A stretch of 64,000 nt of DNA from contig NZ_FZPA01000003.1 in assembly GCF_900188185.1 (NCBI RefSeq), forward strand, positions 1 to 64,000, written 5' to 3'. Under the pieces are notes generated by a model that saw nothing but the letters and a program-made list of their open reading frames with translations, ran no database searches and was not told where the DNA came from. Source of the stretch: Sphingopyxis indica (lineage in GTDB: Bacteria > Pseudomonadota > Alphaproteobacteria > Sphingomonadales > Sphingomonadaceae). Each line of letters starts with the position of its first letter. The first letter of the stretch is position 1. This document shows, one piece after another, positions 59,986 to 64,000 of this stretch. The position numbers and the translations under genes are program-made.

Positions 59986-60084
59986 GTGCACACACAACCT
60001 GTTCCCCCGTCGCGGCCGTCGGAGTGCGGCGGACGGGGGATAAAGGGTTTCTTTCCCGACATCGAAGAACCTTCACCGGCCTGA
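59986..60084 (+). CDS. Possible leaderless 32-residue peptide under the SOS promoter
   Basis: GTG 59986 is at the position expected for the transcription start. The peptide begins VHTQPVPPSRPSECGGRGIK and ends FFPDIEEPSPA. No Shine-Dalgarno is available, so translation would be leaderless. It may instead be non-coding: a CCCCCGTC/GACGGGGG dyad (60004-60041) lies within it. It could also be the head of a lost SOS gene. Confidence 0.3.
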   Translation: MHTQPVPPSRPSECGGRGIKGFFPDIEEPSPA

Positions 60085-60150
60085 CGGAGCGGACGTCGAG
60101 CGGGCATCCCCCGAATCCAAAGGGGTCGGATTGGAGCTAGGGTCCTGACC

Positions 60151-60363
60151 CTAGAGCATCGTGCCGGAAATCTGCACCGTTTCCCCGAGCGAAGACGAGG
60201 GGCATTGCCGAGCGAAGTCGAGGCGGCGACGCTGCGGTTCTCGCTCCGCTCGAACGAGCCCCTCGTCTTCGGCCAAAGGCCGAAGTTCATCCTGAGCGCC
60301 CGCCAGGGCAGTCGAAGGGCTCGGGGATGCGGATGATTCAGATTTCGCGCAATTTGCTCTAGA
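60151..60363. repeat. MITE-like element R3, copy B, with nested insert
   Basis: Reverse complement of 3956-4120, bounded by CTAGAGC and GCTCTAG. A 48-bp segment (about 60272-60319), ending AGTCGAAGGG, interrupts the CCCCGAGCGAAGACGAGG arm. Confidence 0.85.
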
Positions 60364-60384
60364 TCATCCTTGACAGAAAAAGCC

Positions 60385-60471
60385 GTGTGCTCCCGCGAAG
60401 GCGGGAGCCCATCTCCTGACGCTCAATCCTGAACCCGTCGGAGATGGGTCCCCGCCTTCGCGGGGACACAC
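60385..60471. repeat. Repeat R1, copy 5
   Basis: GTGTGCTCCCGCGAAGGCGG left and CCGCCTTCGCGGGGACACAC-type right. It adjoins R3 copy B, so two families abut in the 426-base gap 60085-60510. Confidence 0.88.
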
Positions 60472-60510
60472 CAATTTTCGCAAGCCTTTCTGGAGGGTGG
60501 CGATTTCGCC

Positions 60511-63048
60511 CTAGCGAATGCGCCCGCCGCGGAAGCCGCCCATCCGGCCCTGGAAGCCGCGGCCCATGGTGCTGCGGTCGAAGGCGGGGCGCTGGGTGCC
60601 CGGGCGCTCGAAGCCGCGGCCCGCCATGGTGTCGCGTTCGAAGCCGCGGTCGCGCGCCGCGCGCTCGCGGTCGAGCCCATTGTCGGTCGGGCCATAGGTC
60701 CCGCCGCCGCCGCGCTTGCCGGTTACCGACTGCCAGCCGCTCCCCGGATCGTAGCGATAGACGTGGCCATCCTTGCCCGCATAGATGTTGCCGTTGACAT
60801 CGACCGCGCCGCCGCCCGAGACGCCGCCGCTCGACCGGTCGTAATGGACATAGCCCGCGCCCCTGGCGTCGCCGCCGGCGCCCTGCGTATTGAAGCCGCC
60901 CGCAGCGGTCGCGCCGCCGGCGCTGCGCGTCGCGCCGCCCGCCTCGCGCGTGACGCGGCCGGTGTTGGCGTTGACCACGGTGCGCGCGCCTGCCGCTGCG
61001 CCGCCGCCGGTGTAGATATTGCCCGCCGCGCCGCCGTGCCCGGCGACGACGCGCCCGGTCTGCGGATTATAGCGAATGCCGCCCGCCGCGGCGGTGGTGT
61101 TGCCGGTGTAGATATTGGTGTTGCGCCCGGCATAGCCCCAGCCGCGCCCGCCGGTCGCTTCATTGTAATAGCCGCCGCGCCCGGCGCGCCCGATATTGCC
61201 GGTATAGGGGTTGTACCAGGCGGCGCCGCGCCCCGCGACGACGCTGTTGCCCCAGCGGCCATAGACGTCGCCCCAGGCATAGGCGCCGCCCCAATAGCCG
61301 GGCCAATATCCCGGATAATAGCCGGGATAATACCACGGCCCCCAATAGGGTCCGTACCAGGGGTCGTACCAGCCGAAGCCGAAGGCGAGCGACCAGCCGA
61401 CCGCGGCGCCGAAGGCGAAGGAGGCGCCATAACCATAGGTCGTCGGGCAGCCGTAATAATAGGCGCCGACCCACGGGTCGCACGCATAGCCGGTGCCATA
61501 GACGACGACATTGTTGTTGACGACGGTGCCGTAATAGCCCGGCGTATAGCCGACATAGACGACCTCGGGCGTCGAGCCGTAGATGCGGACATAGGTGACA
61601 TAATGATATTGCGAGGTCGCGGGGATGCCATAGATCGCCGCGGGCACTTCGGTCGCGACCTGCCACGGCCCGGTCGCCGCCGAGGCGGTGAACCACACGC
61701 CGTTGCTGAGCGCGACATAGCTTGTCGGACTCACGCGGAAGACCGGCGCGGGCGAATTTTTCGCGACGCTGAGCTGCGTGCCCTCGATCGCGGTGAATTG
61801 CGGCGCGCCGTCATAGGTCGCGGTGAATTTCGCGTCGGCGCGCTGGACGGTCGCGGTCTGCGGCACCGAATTGGCGACGAGCGCTTCTTTCGCTTCGGGG
61901 GTGCCCGCGATCGACGCGAGCACCGCGCCCTTCGGACCGTCGCTGTCGATCTTCAGAAAGTCGGGCGGCAGCCTGTCGGACGCGACATAGCTCCATGGGC
62001 CGTTCGTCGATTTGGCGGTGAACCAGCGCCCCGACAGCAGCGCGTACCAGTTATCCGCGCCTTCGAGGAACAGGTCGGCGGGGGTGTTGGTGACATAGCT
62101 GAGCGACGTGCCCTGGACGTCGGCGAACTTCGGCTCGCCCTCGATCGCGATCAGCTCGGCGGGGTGAGTGCGGACATAGACGGTCTTGATCGCGTCGGAG
62201 CCGGCGGCCGCTTTCTGCTGTGGTTGCTGCTGGGCATTGCCGCCCTGTTTCAGCAGCTGGTCGAGCGCCTGGCTGACCGGCGCGGGCGGCGTCGGAGCCG
62301 CCGCCCACTGGCCGTCGAGGCTCGTCGCGGTCATCCACTGCCCGGCGTGGCCGAGATAGAGCTTGCCCTGATAGCGCAGGATCGGCGCCGATGTGTTGAG
62401 CACGCGATCGACCCCCGCCACGCCGCTCGCGCGCCAGACCGGGTCGCCGTCGACGAGCACGAGCATCGCGGGCTCGAGCGAGACGATGATTTCGGGCGCC
62501 TTGTTGGAGACCGGGACGTTGCTGGCCTTGTCGGTCTCGCCCGCGATCGCGAGCTGCGCCTCGATCGCGTCGAGGCTGACGACGAGCTGCGTCGTCGGAA
62601 AGGCCTTGCGCGCCGCCGCGAGATAGCGCGCCTCCTGATCGGGCGCGCTTGGGAAGCTGCCCTTGTCGACGGTAAGATCGTCGAGCGCCACGATCCGCGC
62701 CTCCTTGTCGGTGCCGGTCTTTGCGCTGAGCCACAGCACGCCATAGGTTTCGCTGTTCCTGGCCTTGCCGTCGGCGCCTTTGGTCTGGCCGGTGGTGACC
62801 GCCATCACCTGCCGTGCCTTGATCTCATTGCCCTCCCAGCTGTCGACCTGCGGCTGATAGAGCGCGAATTCGACGCCATCGACCTTGTAGGAGCGCGGCC
62901 AGACGCGCGCGTCGACGGTCTTGCCCGAGGGCGCGACGGCGACGGCGTCCGATTGTCCGAAGGCGGCGCGCGGCTGGAGGACGAACGGCACCGCCGACAA
63001 CAGCGCGGCGGAGGCCATGAGGGCGGTGATCTGGCGGTTTCGGGTCAT
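60511..63048 (-). CDS. Large exported Trp/Tyr/Gly-rich repeat protein
   Basis: 845 residues from ATG 63048 (GAGGATAGCCCGC upstream). A signal peptide occupies 1-33 (MTRNRQITALMASAALLSAV and on). The middle has repeated modules of about 70 residues ending in a Trp/Gly motif: QWMTATSLDGQWAAA, RWFTAKSTNGPWSYV, VWFTASAATGPWQVA. Residues about 550-596 form an aromatic stretch (WYDPWYGPYWGPWYYPGYYP). The C-terminal 250 residues are Gly/Ala/Arg-rich with RGF and GGFRGG repeats. This build is sometimes labelled carbohydrate-binding family V/XII. Function is unknown; an envelope or matrix role is likely. Confidence 0.75.
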   Translation of the reverse strand: MTRNRQITALMASAALLSAVPFVLQPRAAFGQSDAVAVAPSGKTVDARVWPRSYKVDGVEFALYQPQVDSWEGNEIKARQVMAVTTGQTKGADGKARNSETYGVLWLSAKTGTDKEARIVALDDLTVDKGSFPSAPDQEARYLAAARKAFPTTQLVVSLDAIEAQLAIAGETDKASNVPVSNKAPEIIVSLEPAMLVLVDGDPVWRASGVAGVDRVLNTSAPILRYQGKLYLGHAGQWMTATSLDGQWAAAPTPPAPVSQALDQLLKQGGNAQQQPQQKAAAGSDAIKTVYVRTHPAELIAIEGEPKFADVQGTSLSYVTNTPADLFLEGADNWYALLSGRWFTAKSTNGPWSYVASDRLPPDFLKIDSDGPKGAVLASIAGTPEAKEALVANSVPQTATVQRADAKFTATYDGAPQFTAIEGTQLSVAKNSPAPVFRVSPTSYVALSNGVWFTASAATGPWQVATEVPAAIYGIPATSQYHYVTYVRIYGSTPEVVYVGYTPGYYGTVVNNNVVVYGTGYACDPWVGAYYYGCPTTYGYGASFAFGAAVGWSLAFGFGWYDPWYGPYWGPWYYPGYYPGYWPGYWGGAYAWGDVYGRWGNSVVAGRGAAWYNPYTGNIGRAGRGGYYNEATGGRGWGYAGRNTNIYTGNTTAAAGGIRYNPQTGRVVAGHGGAAGNIYTGGGAAAGARTVVNANTGRVTREAGGATRSAGGATAAGGFNTQGAGGDARGAGYVHYDRSSGGVSGGGAVDVNGNIYAGKDGHVYRYDPGSGWQSVTGKRGGGGTYGPTDNGLDRERAARDRGFERDTMAGRGFERPGTQRPAFDRSTMGRGFQGRMGGFRGGRIR

Positions 63049-63163
63049 GCGGGCTATCCTCGTTCCGGGCGGACGGGCACGAGAATTGCGGCGATGGCGG
63101 ATACGATCAATCGGGTGAAACCCGTTTGTCGCGGCCTGCCGCGCCTGATGCGAGGAAGCCGGT

Positions 63164-63433
63164 TCAGGACCCGTCGTGCGCGCGGTCGAGCGGCACCACC
63201 TCGGCACCGTCATGCCCGGCGGCGATCGCCGCCTCGACCATCCTGTCATGTTCGGCAAAGACGCGTTCGAGTTCGGCGCGCTTGTCGAGGATCAGCTTCG
63301 CCACGCCCGCGGTCATCCCGCCTTCCTCGCCGACCCGGCCGAGCACGCTCGACAGATCGGACAATGTCGCCTTTTCCGGGGTCGAATGAAGCCCGCCCTT
63401 TCCATCCCTATATGCGACGCATTCAGTTGCCAT
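63164..63433 (-). CDS. 89-residue hypothetical protein
   Basis: The ATG at 63433 follows GGAAGAACC. The protein begins MATECVAYRDGKGGLHSTPE and continues with a helical charged region (LILDKRAELERVFAEHDRMV). No signal peptide or known domain. It may be a small regulatory or structural protein. Confidence 0.55.
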   Translation of the reverse strand: MATECVAYRDGKGGLHSTPEKATLSDLSSVLGRVGEEGGMTAGVAKLILDKRAELERVFAEHDRMVEAAIAAGHDGAEVVPLDRAHDGS

Positions 63434-63561
63434 GGGTTCTTCCAGCCCTTGCCGGGGTCCTGCGACGATAAGCGTTTGCGGCGCGCGGGAAATCCGGGGA
63501 ATCCCTGATCGCGAGGCACAAGGACGGCGAAAACGGAGCATTGGCAGGCCTGACCGAAAGG

Positions 63562-64000
63562 TCAGTTCAGGACGCGCATCAACCGCCGCCACAGCTGCTC
63601 GTCGAAATCGGCGTCGGGGGCGTCGGCGCCGGTGCGCACGACGACGAGGTCGAGGCTGGGCACGATATAGAGCCGCCGGTCGAGGAAGCCGAGGGCAGCG
63701 ACCAGATCGGCGGGCGCAGCGGCGACGAGCGGCCCCGCGCGGCGGCGCCCCGTCGCGCCGACCGTGAAATCGCCGCCGTTCAGCCACCAGAGGCGCCCAT
63801 AAGCGGGGTTCGTCGCCGACCGCGCGAACAGCGCGTTCAGGCTGGCCTGTGACAGGATGCGCGTGCCGTCTTCGGCGACGCCCCCCGCCAGGATCATGCG
63901 CCCGAAGCGCGCGGTGTCGCGCGGCGAGGTGACGAGCCCGGTCGGGTTGCCGACGTCGGCGAGCGCCGCCGGCCGCTGGCGCCATGCGGTGTCGGCCATC
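63562..64000 (-). CDS. Serine hydrolase (beta-lactamase-like), C-terminal part (5' end outside window)
   Basis: About 145 residues are visible, with the N-terminus beyond base 64000. VTSPRDTARFGRMILAGGV (about 23-41 of the visible part) and LWWLNGGDFTVGATGRR resemble the back half of class C beta-lactamase/esterase-type (PF00144) proteins. The SxxK and YxN motifs would lie outside the window. The C-terminus is IVPSLDLVVVRTG and ends RRLMRVLN. Confidence 0.75.
   Translation of the reverse strand, partial: MADTAWRQRPAALADVGNPTGLVTSPRDTARFGRMILAGGVAEDGTRILSQASLNALFARSATNPAYGRLWWLNGGDFTVGATGRRRAGPLVAAAPADLVAALGFLDRRLYIVPSLDLVVVRTGADAPDADFDEQLWRRLMRVLN

Overview
The window is high-GC alphaproteobacterial DNA and most resembles a sphingomonad, probably Sphingopyxis or a close relative. 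This rests on a DUF1153/SciP-type regulator, GTTC-N7-GTTC (alphaproteobacterial LexA) boxes, an arginine succinyltransferase pathway, NodT-type efflux lipoproteins and several families of palindromic intergenic repeats. The genus is inferred from gene content, not from a database match. No rRNA, tRNA or CRISPR array was seen.

Layout. 1-390: tail of an IS30-type transposase. 0.5-11.1 kb: mostly small envelope, stress and hypothetical genes, with mnmA and sciP. 11.3-14.9 kb: M20 hydrolase-astA-astB, an arginine catabolic operon. 15.4-18.1 kb: a tandem pair of membrane-anchored winged-helix regulators, one ending in TPR-like repeats and one in a receiver domain predicted to lie in the periplasm. 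18.3-20.5 kb: a ZnuD-like TonB-dependent receptor with two Zur-like palindromes upstream. 20.7-22.6 kb: a broken helix-turn-helix gene beside a Tat-exported Gfo/Idh/MocA oxidoreductase. 22.7-24.6 kb: lepA. 25.0-28.3 kb: a single-chain restriction-modification enzyme. 28.3-32.8 kb: siroheme synthase, lysA, a lipoprotein gene, argH and a TlpA-like thioredoxin. 33-36 kb: acyl-CoA dehydrogenase and glpD. 36.2-38.5 kb: ahpF and ahpC. 38.6-40.9 kb: an MFS exporter, a collapsed aldo/keto reductase remnant and a divergent LysR regulator.

41-53.4 kb is an efflux island. It holds a complete RND pump (small conserved protein, adaptor, pump, outer-membrane factor) with a TetR gene and candidate operators, followed by a complete EmrAB-type MFS pump with its own TetR and outer-membrane factor in overlapping genes. 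53.4-57.9 kb: two sulfatases flank a TetR gene, and the two candidate operator regions share a half-site. 58.3-59.8 kb: a translationally coupled SDR/enoyl-CoA hydratase pair. 60-64 kb: an orphan SOS-type promoter, repeats, a very large Trp/Tyr/Gly-rich exported protein and a partial serine hydrolase.

The most unusual features are the predicted periplasmic receiver domain fused to a DNA-binding domain, the two SOS boxes driving small or unknown genes, and the dense repeat ecology. At least six palindromic repeat families are present. A short unit beginning CCCTTCGAC is nested inside three different ones, palindromes lie in frame inside the restriction gene, and repeat ends supply the stop codons of three genes.
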